Assembly: GCA_902805735.1 (NCBI GenBank)
Contig: CADCTW010000066.1
Coordinates: forward strand, 1-50,075
Direction of reading: 5' to 3'
Length of the DNA: 50,075 nucleotides
Source: an uncultured Gemmatimonadota bacterium
GTDB lineage: Bacteria > Gemmatimonadota > Gemmatimonadetes > Longimicrobiales > Longimicrobiaceae
The position numbers and the translations under genes were made by a program. Positions 16,507-25,515 of the stretch are shown piece by piece (position 1 is the stretch's first letter; the number at the start of each line of letters is the position of its first letter). The notes below the pieces were generated by a model. That model ran no database searches. It had not been told where the DNA came from and saw only the letters and a list, made by a program, of their open reading frames with translations.

Positions 16507-19377
16507 TTATTCCGCCATGGCGAGCAGCTCGGCCGTGTGCAGCGTGGGGCGGCCGTCGCAGAAGTCGGCGATCTGGTGGCGGCAGCTGAAGCCGGGGGCC
16601 ACCACCAGGTCGTCGTCGGCGGCGGAGCGCACGGCGGGGAAGAGGACGCGCTCGCCGCAGGCCTTCGACACCTCGTAGTGGCCCTTTTCGTAGCCGAAGG
16701 AGCCGGCCATGCCGCAGCAGCCGGAGTCCAGCACGGAGAACTCCAGGCCCTCCACGCGGCCCAGCACCTCGTTGGTGGGGCCCATCCCCACGATCGCCTT
16801 CTGGTGGCAGTGGCCGTGGACCACGGCGCGCCGCTCCAGCCGGCCGGGGCGCCAGTCCGGGAGGGCGGCGAGGAACTCTTCCAGCATCACGGACGCGCTG
16901 GCCAGGCGCTTGGCGCGCGGGTCGCGCACCAGGTCCGGGAGCTCGTCGCGCAGGGTCAGGATGCAGCTCGGCTCCACGCCCACGACCCACGCGCCCGCCT
17001 CCACCTCGGGCAGGAGCGTCTCCAGCAGCTCCGTCTGCAGCGCGCGGCCGTGGTCCAGGAGGCCGTTGGAGATGGCGGCGCGGCCGCAGCACACGGATTT
17101 CGCCGGCAGCTTCACGTCGAAGCCGGCGCGCTCCAGAACCGTGGCCGTGGCGTGCAGCGGGCCGGGCTGGAAGAAGTTGTGGAAGGTGTCGTCCAGCAGG
17201 ATCACCGTGGGGCGACCCGTGGACGGCCTGGGCTTCCACGCGCGGCGGAAGGGCTCGCGCGCCAGCGGCGGCAGCTCGCGGCGCGGATCCATGCGGCCCA
17301 CGCCCTTGATGGCGCCGCCGAAGAGGCGGCTTCCCAGGTTGGCGAGCCCCGGCGCCAGGCTCCCCGCCCGCGCGAAGTCGCGGATGCGGCCGAAGAAGAG
17401 GGCGTCGCGCGGGGTGCCCGTCTCGCGGTAGTGCTGCGCCAGGTATTCCACCTTGTAGCGCGCCATGTCCACGCCCACGGGGCACTCCGTCTTGCACGCC
17501 TTGCATCCCAGGCACAGGTCGAGCGCCTCCATCACGGCCTCGCTCTTCATCCCCGGGAGGTTGCCGCGCATGGCCTCGCGCAGGGCGTTGGCCCGGCCGC
17601 GGGTGGCGTGCTGCTCCTCCAGCGTCACCATGTGCGAGGGGCACATGGTGCCCGTGTCCAGCTTGCGGCACACGCCCATCCCGTTGCACTTCTCCACCGC
17701 CACGTCCCACCCGCCGTCGGCCGAGTAGTCGAACCACGTTTCCGGCGCGCCCGCGTCCGCCACGGCGTCGAAGCGCAGGTTGTCGGACATGCGCTGGTAG
17801 GGCGGAACGATCTTGCCGCCGGGGTTCATCCGCCCGTGCGGATCGAATACCTGCTTGACCTCCTGGTGCAGGCGGATGATCTCCGGCCCGAACATGAGGG
17901 GGAGGAACTCGGAGCGTGCCAGCCCGTCGCCGTGCTCGCCCGACAGCGACCCGCCGAACTCCACCACCAGCTCGGCGATGTCGCGCGCGATCCCCTGCAT
18001 CCGCGTGATGTCTTCGCCGCGCTTCAGGTCCAGGTCCACGCGGATGTGCAGGCACCCCTGCCCCGCGTGTCCGAAGTACCCAGTGGTGGTGCCGTGGCGC
18101 TGCACCACCTCCTCGAAGCGGCGCGTGTACTCGCCCAGCCGCTCGGGGGGGACGCCCGTGTCCTCCACGAACTCCTGCGGCTTGATGTTCTTGTTGGGGG
18201 TGGTGAGGTAGAGGAGCCCCGTGGCCGCCTGCCGCAGCGCCCACGCCGCCATCTGCTCGCGCGCCGTGAGGTACACGTTGGCCTGCGGCGCGCCCGGCAG
18301 CCCCTTGGCCCGCGTCGCGAAGTCGTGCGCCAGCCCCGCCACCTCCTCGGCCGTGGTGCCGCTGAACTCGCAAAAGAGCACGCCCAGCGCGTCCGGCGCC
18401 GCCATAGCCGCCGTGTCGCGGAAGTCCAGCAGCGAGCGCGCCCCCTGCAGCACCCGGCTGTCCACGATCTCCAGCGCCGACAGCGAAGCCTCCTGCAGGA
18501 TGGCGGGCACGGCGTCCATCGAGGTGAAGCGCTCGCGGAAGGAGAGGAGGACGAGCGAGCGCGCCGGCGGCACCGGCACCAGCCCCAGCTCCGCCTCCAC
18601 CACCGTCGCCAGCGTCCCCTCCGACCCTACGATGAGGCGCGCCAGGTTGAGCGAGTCGCCCTCCAGCATCGCGTCGAAGTTGTAGCCGGACACACGCCGC
18701 GGGATCTTTGGATAGCGCGCCAGGATGCGCTCCCGCTCCGGCTCCAGCACGCCGAGCACGGCGCGGGCGATCTCCCCCTCCAGCCCCGGCATCCGTGCCA
18801 CCTCCTCGCGGGGGACGGCGCCGAAGTGGGCGCAGCTCCCGTCGGCCAGGATGCACTCCAGCGAGTGCACGTGGTCCCCCGTCTTGCCATAGACCAGGGA
18901 GCGCGCGCCGCAGGAGTTGTTGCCGATCATCCCGCCCAGCGCGCACTGGCGGATGGTGGCCGGGTCGGGGCCGAAGTGGAGCCCGTACGGCGCGGCGGCG
19001 CGGTTGAGGCGGTCCAGCCGCAGCCCCGGCTCCACGCGCGCGGTGCGGCGGTCCGGGTCGATCTCGATCACCCGGTTCATGTACTTGGAGAAGTCCATCA
19101 CCAGCGCGCTCCCCACCGACTGCCCGGCGAGCGCCGTCCCCCCGCCGCGCGGCAGGATGGCGACCCCGGCTTCGGCGGCCAGCTTCACCGTGGCCTCCAC
19201 GTCGCTGGCCTCCCGCGGCACCACCACGCCCACGGGGAGGATCTGGTACAGCGACGCGTCGGTGCTGTACAGGAGCCGCGACTTGGCGTCGAACCTCACC
19301 TCGCCGCGGATTTTTTCCCTGAGCGCGCGCTCGAGCTTCGCCGCGCGCGGATCGTTCTGGACGACGGGGAGGGGCAC
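16507..19377 (-). CDS. FAD-linked oxidase / Fe-S 2-hydroxyacid dehydrogenase (YdiJ/Dld-II-like)
   Basis: A 956-residue fusion of flavin and iron-sulfur domains. The start is set at GTG 19377 (AGGA 7 nt upstream), because the in-frame sequence further upstream is an inverted repeat with no domain. Residues about 1-240 are a PCMH-type FAD domain (PRGGGTALAGQSVG), followed by the FAD-oxidase C-terminal domain with SGEHGDGLARSEFL. A ferredoxin-like segment has CLGCKACKTECPVG, then two CCG cysteine motifs (CCGRAAIS and CCGMAGSFGY), as in GlpC/LldE. The family oxidises D-lactate, D-2-hydroxyglutarate or similar 2-hydroxyacids and passes electrons to the respiratory chain. The length fits YdiJ-type fusions. 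The substrate is not determined. Confidence 0.9.
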   Translation of the reverse strand: MPLPVVQNDPRAAKLERALREKIRGEVRFDAKSRLLYSTDASLYQILPVGVVVPREASDVEATVKLAAEAGVAILPRGGGTALAGQSVGSALVMDFSKYMNRVIEIDPDRRTARVEPGLRLDRLNRAAAPYGLHFGPDPATIRQCALGGMIGNNSCGARSLVYGKTGDHVHSLECILADGSCAHFGAVPREEVARMPGLEGEIARAVLGVLEPERERILARYPKIPRRVSGYNFDAMLEGDSLNLARLIVGSEGTLATVVEAELGLVPVPPARSLVLLSFRERFTSMDAVPAILQEASLSALEIVDSRVLQGARSLLDFRDTAAMAAPDALGVLFCEFSGTTAEEVAGLAHDFATRAKGLPGAPQANVYLTAREQMAAWALRQAATGLLYLTTPNKNIKPQEFVEDTGVPPERLGEYTRRFEEVVQRHGTTTGYFGHAGQGCLHIRVDLDLKRGEDITRMQGIARDIAELVVEFGGSLSGEHGDGLARSEFLPLMFGPEIIRLHQEVKQVFDPHGRMNPGGKIVPPYQRMSDNLRFDAVADAGAPETWFDYSADGGWDVAVEKCNGMGVCRKLDTGTMCPSHMVTLEEQHATRGRANALREAMRGNLPGMKSEAVMEALDLCLGCKACKTECPVGVDMARYKVEYLAQHYRETGTPRDALFFGRIRDFARAGSLAPGLANLGSRLFGGAIKGVGRMDPRRELPPLAREPFRRAWKPRPSTGRPTVILLDDTFHNFFQPGPLHATATVLERAGFDVKLPAKSVCCGRAAISNGLLDHGRALQTELLETLLPEVEAGAWVVGVEPSCILTLRDELPDLVRDPRAKRLASASVMLEEFLAALPDWRPGRLERRAVVHGHCHQKAIVGMGPTNEVLGRVEGLEFSVLDSGCCGMAGSFGYEKGHYEVSKACGERVLFPAVRSAADDDLVVAPGFSCRHQIADFCDGRPTLHTAELLAMAE

Positions 19378-19452
19378 GATGGTGTCCTGGTGCGTGAGTG
19401 CGTTTGCCGCGAAGTGCGTCGGTGCACGGGTAGAGAGCTCGATGGCGTCCGC

Positions 19453-19647
19453 GGGGGCCCTCACCCCCCCGACCCCCCTCTCCCAAAAAATGGGCGAGGG
19501 GGGCGCATCTTCTGTGTATGCCGGCGTCCACGTTCGTGGTGGAACCGCGGCTCTCCAAGGAGCGGCCTTCCAAGATCCGCGGATGGCCGGAATGCGCCCC
19601 CCCTCCCCCAAGGTTGGGGGAGCGGGGGTGGGGGGGTGGGGGCCCTC
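19453..19647. repeat. G/C-tract inverted repeat pair (REPIN-like)
   Basis: Left arm 19453-19509 contains CCCCCCTCTCCC, AAAAAA, then GGGCGAGGGGGGCGCAT. The right arm at about 19592-19647 is its diverged reverse complement (ATGCGCCCCCCCTCCCCC, then a G-rich half). About 80 bp of unrelated sequence separates them. It occupies the leader region upstream of the dehydrogenase gene. No gene was seen between 19378 and 19821. Confidence 0.85.
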
Positions 19648-19821
19648 TCGGCGCGCCGCAGCCCATCCCGCCGTACTTGAGCACCTCGTGAATCTTGCGC
19701 GGCCCGCCCAGCCCGGCAAATCGCCTGCCGCCCGCCCGCGGGAACCCCCGCACGGTCCGGTGTACCAGAGGGCCGGGGCGCGAGGGTCGTGCGCCGCGCG
19801 CTTTCAACCGACGTCCATACG

Positions 19822-20379
19822 ATGCACGTTTACCTTCGAGATGATCCCGTCGCCCTCGAGATCCGCGAAGTGGACCACGAGGGACTGCTTCCGGAAGAGG
19901 CCGAGCTGATCCCCGTCGCCTTCTACGCCGACGGCAACGACCGGCCCTCGTTCCGCGCGCTGCTGCCTCCGGAGACGCTCACCATCCTGGAGGAAGCGCT
20001 CCAGAGCCCCGTGCAGCTCGGCCTGCTGGCCGAGGAGCCGGAGGAGGGCGCGGAGATCCACGCCATGGTCGGCCTCTCCATCCCCGTGGAGCAGCTTCCC
20101 GAGGGCGTGGCGCCCAGCGAGGAAGACGAAGAAGGGGGGGACGAGCCGCTGGAACCCTGGCAGTCCGGCTCCAGCGGCGACGCGTGGCGCGGCGACGACG
20201 CCGATCCGGAAGACGGGCCGCGCACCGTGATGCTGGCCTTCGCGCCCCTGGTGCGCCTCACCCGCCGCTTCCCGGACGACTTCGGCGAGGAGCTGGCGGA
20301 CCTGCTGGAAAGCGCCCTTTCCGGCGCCACCAAGCCGTCGCTGCAGGCGCGCGTGGACAGGATGCTGGGCGGGCCCTGA
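19822..20379 (+). CDS. Acidic hypothetical protein
   Basis: A 185-residue soluble protein from ATG 19822; a GTG at 19789 would add 11 residues and has GAGG close upstream, so the start is uncertain. The family was not recognised. The N-terminal part is strand-rich (YLRDDPVALEIREVD, ELIPVAFYADG). A very acidic low-complexity stretch (EEDEEGGDEPLEP) sits in the middle. A C-terminal helical part (FGEELADLLESALSG) ends with ARVDRMLGG. There is no signal peptide, so it is probably cytoplasmic. Codon use matches neighbours. Confidence 0.7.
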   Translation: MHVYLRDDPVALEIREVDHEGLLPEEAELIPVAFYADGNDRPSFRALLPPETLTILEEALQSPVQLGLLAEEPEEGAEIHAMVGLSIPVEQLPEGVAPSEEDEEGGDEPLEPWQSGSSGDAWRGDDADPEDGPRTVMLAFAPLVRLTRRFPDDFGEELADLLESALSGATKPSLQARVDRMLGGP

Positions 20380-20454
20380 CGCGCTCCGCACGACCGCCCC
20401 TCCCCGGCTCCGACGGGGAGGGGTTCGCACTGGACCTCGATCGCGGCGCCTCCG

Positions 20455-21069
20455 ATGACACGAGTTCCGTACGTCGTCCTGCTGGCTCTCGGCCTGAGCG
20501 GGTGCTACGGCCGCCCCGGTGAACGCTGGAACGGCGGCCCCGTCCCCCAGAAGATCACCGCAGGGTGGTATGTAGCCAACCACCCGAACTGCATCGACGA
20601 CTGCGGAGCCGCCGAGGGCGCGCGCAGGGAAGCGCTCTGGGCGCGGATCCGCGAGCGGCCGGACCTGGTCGAGGCGCTCATCGAGGTGGTGGAGAGCCGG
20701 CGGGACTCCTGGACGCGTTCCAACGCGACGCTGAACCTTGGCTTCACCGCACAGGAGCGGGCGCACCGCTACCTGGTGGCGGCGCTGGACACGGCGGGCG
20801 ACGATGACGTACGTACACGGCTTCTGCTCGCCTTTGGCAGTGGCAACCGGCCGGTTCCCTCCTACGTGTACGGGGCGCTCGAACGCACGGTGTCCGCCGG
20901 GTATTTCCAGGGCGGTAGCGCGGCGATCAGCACCCTGGCGGCGCTGGGGACCGAGCGCGCACGGGCGATTCTCCAACACGCGGCGAGCCGGGGGCCGGAC
21001 CAGTACACGCAAACCTTCGCGCGGCAGGCGCTCCAAGCGTGGAAGCCGCGCCCGGACCGGGAGCCGTGA
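20455..21069 (+). CDS. Putative lipoprotein with HEAT-like helices
   Basis: A 204-residue protein starting with a lipoprotein signal (VVLLALGLSGCYG; Cys17). A Cys pair (NCIDDCG) follows near residues 46-50. The rest is helical and looks like short HEAT-type repeats: ALWARIRERPDLVEALIEVV, RYLVAALDTAGDDDVRTRL, AAISTLAALGTERARAILQ. It probably sits on an inner or outer membrane face in the periplasm. It follows the acidic protein by 75 bp and may be co-transcribed. The function is unknown. Confidence 0.7.
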   Translation: MTRVPYVVLLALGLSGCYGRPGERWNGGPVPQKITAGWYVANHPNCIDDCGAAEGARREALWARIRERPDLVEALIEVVESRRDSWTRSNATLNLGFTAQERAHRYLVAALDTAGDDDVRTRLLLAFGSGNRPVPSYVYGALERTVSAGYFQGGSAAISTLAALGTERARAILQHAASRGPDQYTQTFARQALQAWKPRPDREP

Positions 21070-21091
21070 CTCGGCAGAACGTGCGGCGAAC

Positions 21092-21143
21092 CACGGAGAT
21101 GAGGAGGCGCGGAGAATGTTCTCCGTGCCTCCTCTCCTGCGTG
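21092..21143. repeat. Diverged CACAGAG-family hairpin
   Basis: CACGGAGATGAGGAGGCGCG and the partner ending CCTCCTCTCCTGCGTG form a stem with a few mismatches, and the inner AGAATGTTCT closes the loop. It starts 23 bp after the lipoprotein gene stop. Apart from this and the possible remnant at 21156-21291, the 21070-21377 gap shows nothing else. Confidence 0.7.
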
Positions 21144-21155
21144 AGCCATGGACCT

Positions 21156-21291
21156 TCAGCGCTCGGCCTTGAGGGGAGGCGTGCAGATCTCGCCCCGGTC
21201 CCCGCTCCGCGCCCGCTCCACGACGGGGACCACGCGGTACTCGCCCCGACGCGAGCATGGCGGCGAGCGGCAGGAGGATGAGGGGGCGCAT
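21156..21291 (-). pseudogene. Possible frameshifted small secreted protein
   Basis: The ATG at 21291 has GGGGAC about 4 nt upstream and encodes a signal-peptide-like MRPLILLPLAAMLASG. One base out of frame, the next codons read GEYRVVPVVERARSG and continue to CTPPLKAER and a stop at 21156. The two halves join if one base of the GGGG run near 21245 is removed. The zero frame continues only into antisense of the neighbouring gene. It may be a broken gene, a sequencing error or chance. Confidence 0.3.
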
Positions 21292-21377
21292 CTCGGTCCC
21301 CGTTAGTTGCGGAGCTGCGTCGGGAGAACGAAGGCCGGACGGGTGCGCGCATCCGCCGGCACCCTTATTCTCTCCGC

Positions 21378-22367
21378 ATGACGGAATCGTACCCCGCTCC
21401 CTACCGCGGCCGCTTCGCGCCCAGCCCCACGGGATCGCTGCACGTGGGCAACGCGCGCACCGCCCTGCTGGCCTGGCTGCACGCGCGCGCGGCGGGCGGA
21501 AGCTTCGTGATGCGCGTGGAAGACCTGGACTTCGGGCGCGTGCGGCCCGGGATCATGGAGGCGCAGCTCGACGAGCTGCGCTGGCTGGGGCTGGACTGGG
21601 ACGAGGGGCCCGACGTGGGGGGCCCGCACGCGCCCTACGTGCAGTCGCGGCGGGTGGAGGGGTACGAGGATGCGCTGCGCCGCCTGGCCGCCGCCGGTCT
21701 GCTCTTCGCCTGCGGCTGCTCGCGGCGCGACATCGCGGCCGCCGCAAGCGCCCCGCACGCCGGCGACGAGGGCCCGCGCTACGCCGGGATGTGCCGCGAG
21801 CACGCCGTCCCCGCCGGCGCGCCCCTCACGCGCTGGGCCGTCTCCGAGTACGCGCTCCGCTTCCGCCTGGCGGAGGACGAGGAGGTGTGCTTCGACGACG
21901 GCGTGCACGGCCGCGCCTGCTTCCGCCCCGCCGCGGAGACGGGCGATTTCGTGGTGCGGCGCAAGGACGGCGTGGCCGCCTACCAGCTCGCCGTGGTGGT
22001 GGACGACGCGGCCATGGGGATCACCCACGTGGTGCGCGGCGGCGACCTGCTGGGCTCCACCGCGCGCCAGCTCCTCCTCTTCCGCGCGCTGGGCCTCCCC
22101 GAGCCGCGCTACACCCACGTCCCCCTCCTGCTGGGCGCGGACGGCGAGCGGCTGGCCAAGCGGCACGGCGCCGTCTCCCTCACCGAGCTGCGCCGCGAGG
22201 GGATCGCGCCGGAGGCCGTGGTGGGGTGGCTCGCCTCCACCTGCGGCCTCGCCGTCCCCGGCGAGCGCCTCCCCCCCGCCGAGCTCGTCCCCCGCTTCGC
22301 CATCGAGCGCATCCCCGCCACGCCCTACGTGGTCACCGGCGCCTCGCTCGCGGCGCTGCACGGGTGA
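21378..22367 (+). CDS. gluQ: Glutamyl-Q tRNA(Asp) synthetase
   Basis: A 329-residue paralogue of the glutamyl-tRNA synthetase catalytic domain without an anticodon-binding domain, as in GluQ-RS (YadB). It has RGRFAPSPTGSLHVGNARTA with the HIGH-type HVGN, a zinc-site region with CGCSRRD and a later MCREHAV, RVEDLD, HVVRGGDLLGST and the KMSKS variant RLAKRHG. It attaches glutamate to the queuosine base of tRNA(Asp) in the cytoplasm. It is monocistronic, followed 9 bp after its stop by a single CACAGAG arm. Confidence 0.93.
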   Translation: MTESYPAPYRGRFAPSPTGSLHVGNARTALLAWLHARAAGGSFVMRVEDLDFGRVRPGIMEAQLDELRWLGLDWDEGPDVGGPHAPYVQSRRVEGYEDALRRLAAAGLLFACGCSRRDIAAAASAPHAGDEGPRYAGMCREHAVPAGAPLTRWAVSEYALRFRLAEDEEVCFDDGVHGRACFRPAAETGDFVVRRKDGVAAYQLAVVVDDAAMGITHVVRGGDLLGSTARQLLLFRALGLPEPRYTHVPLLLGADGERLAKRHGAVSLTELRREGIAPEAVVGWLASTCGLAVPGERLPPAELVPRFAIERIPATPYVVTGASLAALHG

Positions 22368-22375
22368 ACGGCGGG

Positions 22376-22402
22376 GCTCGCACAGAGACACAGAGGCACA
22401 GG
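22376..22402 (+). repeat. CACAGAG-family single arm
   Basis: GGCTCGCACAGAGACACAGA continues to GGCACAGG, starting 9 bp after the gluQ stop, in the standard stop-to-repeat direction and without a partner arm. The rest of 22403-22670 has no recognisable gene; it holds a G-rich stretch and the leader of the next gene. Confidence 0.8.
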
Positions 22403-22670
22403 GGGGCGTCGCAGCCGGGATCGTCCGGAATGATCTGCAACAGGATGCCGGGCGAGGAAAAGATTGCCGGGTGTTTGGGGAGGCGTGCCGCGGGCCATGG
22501 GGGGAGAAAACGCGGCGTGGGCGGGGCTAGCTGGTTGCGCGGCAGGCACTTGGGACACCCGCGCACGGAGCGCTATTTCAGATCGGGCGGGGAACGCTTA
22601 TCTTCGCGGTAATCACCGACACGAATCCCGCCGCCGTACCGTTCCCCTGTTCAGTCCAGGAGATCCACCC

Positions 22671-23891
22671 ATGAAGCGCTGCGTGCTCGCGCTCGCCGGG
22701 CTGCTCGCGCTCCCCGTGTGCGCCCAGGCCCAGACCGGCCCCGTGTACACTCCCGAGCCTCATCCCCAGCAGTTGCCGCAGTCGCGGTTCTCCATCACCC
22801 CGTTCGTGGCGGCGCGCGTGCCGTACAACACGGGGAGCTTCTACGTGTTCGGGCTCGGCACCGACCAGGACATCCTGGTGGAGACCCAGCGCGAGGGGAC
22901 GCCGGCCGTCGGGCTGAACGCCGACGTGCGGGTGGTGGGGCCCTTCTCGCTGACGGGCGGGGTGGCGTACAGCGGGGGGCAGCAGGACATCTACACCTTT
23001 GGCACCGCGGGCGACTCGGTGCCCGAGGGGCGCTTCATCACGGACGCGCCGTCGATGGCGTTCGCCAAGCTGGGGATCACGGCGCGCCTTCCCGACCCCA
23101 TCCGCGACGACCGCCGCTTCCACCCGTCCGCGTTCGTGACGGTGGCGCCGGGGATCGTGTACCTGAACCATCGCTCGTCGTCCGCCTTCGACGACAGCTA
23201 CCACTTCGCGCTGAACCTGGGCGCCGACGCCACCACGCGCATCGGCCGCAGCAACTTCGCGCTGCAGATCGGTCTGGAAGACTACATCACCTTCTGGCGC
23301 ACCGACGAGTTCATCGCGCGCGACCTGGGCTTCTTCGCGGACGATCCGCGCTTCGAGGGGAACCCGGTGGGGGTGGATTACGACTACTCCACCGGCAACA
23401 TCTTCCTGCTGCGCCTGGGCGTCTCCTACCGCCCCGCCCGCTCGCGGCCCATGGCCCTGCGCCCCTACAACCCGCCTCCGCCCGCCGCCGCGCCGGCCCG
23501 CGCCGCCACCACGCCGGTGCGCGTGTGCGTGGTGCAGAACGGCGAGCTGGCCCAGGTGGACGCCGTGTACGATCCGGAGCGCGCGGACACGCTGATCGGC
23601 GGCCGCCCGGTGGCCATGGTGCACGCCTCCGACGCCCTTCCCTACGCGGCGGGCGCCTCCTGGTTCATCAACCACGAGCCGGTCCAGGTCCGCGGCCGCA
23701 CCTTCGCGAAGTACGGCCTCCCCCGCGCCCTGGCGCCGCAGCAGCTGCAGCGCATGGGCGAGTTCCGCGGCGTGCCCCTCTTCGTGGAGGCCGGCACCCG
23801 CGAGCCGGACGTCTACTACGTCCCCGTGCGCCCCGGCTGCGAGTTCCAGCCGTACCAGAGCTCCGAGACCACCGGCGCCGTCCGAGGCTGA
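22671..23891 (+). CDS. Secreted outer-membrane beta-barrel-like protein of unknown function
   Basis: A 406-residue protein starting at ATG 22671 (AGGAG about 8 nt upstream) with a signal peptide ending CAQAQ. Residues about 30-265 alternate polar and hydrophobic residues in a beta-barrel pattern (SRFSITPFVAARVPYN, FALQIGLEDYITFWR, IFLLRLGVSYRP). A Pro/Ala linker (about 275-290) precedes a small C-terminal domain with VRVCVVQNGELAQVDAVYD and YVPVRPGCEFQPY, whose two Cys could pair. Upstream in-frame codons are rejected because they lack these features. No function is known. Confidence 0.75.
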   Translation: MKRCVLALAGLLALPVCAQAQTGPVYTPEPHPQQLPQSRFSITPFVAARVPYNTGSFYVFGLGTDQDILVETQREGTPAVGLNADVRVVGPFSLTGGVAYSGGQQDIYTFGTAGDSVPEGRFITDAPSMAFAKLGITARLPDPIRDDRRFHPSAFVTVAPGIVYLNHRSSSAFDDSYHFALNLGADATTRIGRSNFALQIGLEDYITFWRTDEFIARDLGFFADDPRFEGNPVGVDYDYSTGNIFLLRLGVSYRPARSRPMALRPYNPPPPAAAPARAATTPVRVCVVQNGELAQVDAVYDPERADTLIGGRPVAMVHASDALPYAAGASWFINHEPVQVRGRTFAKYGLPRALAPQQLQRMGEFRGVPLFVEAGTREPDVYYVPVRPGCEFQPYQSSETTGAVRG

Positions 23892-23902
23892 AAAAGCTGG
23901 GG

Positions 23903-23965
23903 CTCACACAGAGGCACAGAGGCACAGAGATAAGTTCTTCTCTGTGCCTCTGTGCCTCTGTGTGA
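23903..23965. repeat. CACAGAG-family full hairpin
   Basis: Left arm 23903-23930 (CTCACACAGAGGCACAGAGG onward), loop TAAGTTCT, then the reverse complement up to 23965. It fills the whole gap between two convergent genes. Confidence 0.93.
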
Positions 23966-25471
23966 TCAACAGCCGGTCAGCGCCTGCTCGCGCACGGCAC
24001 GCCTGGCCCGCGCCCGCGAAACGCTCCACGAGCGCCAGTCGGACTCGGCATCGGGGCCCCAGCGGCGCAGGATGCGCTCGGCGGCGATGCAGCGTTCCCT
24101 TGCGGGGGCGCGCGGGAGGGCGGCCAGGAGCGCGGGGACGGCGTCGGCGCTGAGGCCGGCGGCGTAGCGCGCGTCGAAGGGGCGCTCGGCCACGGCGCGG
24201 GCGGCGTTCGTGCGCACGATGCGCGCGTCCGGGTTGGCGGCGTGGAGGAGGACCAGCGCCTCGGCCGCCATCAGCACCGCGCCGAACACGAAGCGGTCGC
24301 GCCGGCCGCGCAGCACCGTGGCGCAGAACCAGGCGAACACGGCCGCCAGCCAGAACATGAACACCGTGGTGTAGACCCGCAGCTCCGTGAGGCCGTACTC
24401 GTTCTGGTACAGGCGCATGCGGTGCAGTGCGGAAGCCATGATCACCATCAGCAGTGCCACCTGCACGCCCGCCAGCCAGCGGAAGACGCGCTCGTGGCGC
24501 GGCTCGCCGCGCCGCATGGCCGCGTGCAGGCCCAGCAGGAGCGGCAGCACCAGCCCAGCTACCGTCACCAGCTCGAAGAAGCCGCGCCGCGCGTAGTCCG
24601 CGTGCCGCATCGCCACCGGCGCCGCGCCGAAAAGGTAGGGGAGCTGCACCAGCACGAAGGAGAGGAAGAGCGCGTTCAGCAGCGCCAGCACCGTCCCCAC
24701 CTCCACCACGCCCAGGAAGGGTGGCGGCAGCGCGGGCTCGGGCACCTCTTCCGCCTCGTCGCACAGCGCCAGGGTGCGCAGCACGCCCCCGGACACCCAC
24801 GCCACCGCGCCGCCCAGGAAAAGGTGCGACACGACGACGACGGCGTCGATGCGGACGACGCGGTTCAGCACCCCCTCGAAGGCGGCGTCGGCGGCCGCCA
24901 GGAGTGCCGCGAAGATGCCCACCAGGGGGAGCGCCAGCGCGAGCCCCCGCAGGAGCGGGAGCGCGTAGCTCGCGCCACGTCCCCGCCCCACCTCCGCCCA
25001 GCGCACATCGCCCACGAGGAGCGCGGGGAGTCCTGCCAGCGCCTCGAACGCGCCGCGCGCCACCCCGATGACGTACGATGCGACGCCGCCGGTGCGCAGC
25101 CGCGCCCCCCGCGTGCGGTGCATCGCCAGCGCCAGCACTACCAGGAGCGCGGCGATGTCCAGCCCCTTCAGCGTGGGCGAGTCGCGCCACGCCATCAGCG
25201 CCGCGATGCCGATGGCCAGCGGCACCCAGCTTCGCGCCGCCACCTCCAGCCCAGCCCAGCGCCGCAGCCCCACCGCCGCGCCCACCAGCGCCAGCGTCCA
25301 CAGCGTCAGGTTGATCCCCCACGGCGACGCGCGCAGCAGGACATCCCCCAGCACCCCCAGCCCCGCGGCCCCGCCCAGCACCCCCAGCGCCCCCCGTGTG
25401 CCCGCGCTCATCGGCGCCACCTCGTAAACCCTCTCGGCGGCGGGTGCCGCCATCGGCTCGTGCGTGCTCAT
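23966..25471 (-). CDS. DUF4173/DUF4153-type polytopic membrane protein
   Basis: A 501-residue protein with about ten hydrophobic helices. The ATG at 25471 has GAGAGG 6 nt upstream, supplied by the repeat arm; codons further upstream overlap the uppS end. The C-terminal half has the features of the DUF4173 family: HADYARRGFFELVTVAGL, ALHRMRLYQNEYGLTELRVY and TVLRGRRDRFVFG. A soluble tail (about 420-501) follows. It is an inner-membrane protein of unknown role. It is 44 bp downstream of uppS on the same strand. Confidence 0.85.
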   Translation of the reverse strand: MSTHEPMAAPAAERVYEVAPMSAGTRGALGVLGGAAGLGVLGDVLLRASPWGINLTLWTLALVGAAVGLRRWAGLEVAARSWVPLAIGIAALMAWRDSPTLKGLDIAALLVVLALAMHRTRGARLRTGGVASYVIGVARGAFEALAGLPALLVGDVRWAEVGRGRGASYALPLLRGLALALPLVGIFAALLAAADAAFEGVLNRVVRIDAVVVVSHLFLGGAVAWVSGGVLRTLALCDEAEEVPEPALPPPFLGVVEVGTVLALLNALFLSFVLVQLPYLFGAAPVAMRHADYARRGFFELVTVAGLVLPLLLGLHAAMRRGEPRHERVFRWLAGVQVALLMVIMASALHRMRLYQNEYGLTELRVYTTVFMFWLAAVFAWFCATVLRGRRDRFVFGAVLMAAEALVLLHAANPDARIVRTNAARAVAERPFDARYAAGLSADAVPALLAALPRAPARERCIAAERILRRWGPDAESDWRSWSVSRARARRAVREQALTGC

Positions 25472-25477
25472 CTTGTT

Positions 25478-25507
25478 CCTCTCCGTGTCTCTGTAGCTTC
25501 GTGTGAG
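25478..25507 (-). repeat. CACAGAG-family single arm, diverged
   Basis: On the minus strand GGCTCACACGAAGCTACAGA then GACACGGAGAGG lies between the uppS stop and the DUF4173 start. Its purine-rich end doubles as the downstream gene's Shine-Dalgarno. Confidence 0.75.
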
Positions 25508-25515
25508 CCTGCTTT

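Noticed and set aside
16471..19680. 1069-codon plus-strand frame opposite the FAD/Fe-S dehydrogenase
   Set aside because: Antisense shadow; the minus-strand product has complete FAD and cysteine motifs.
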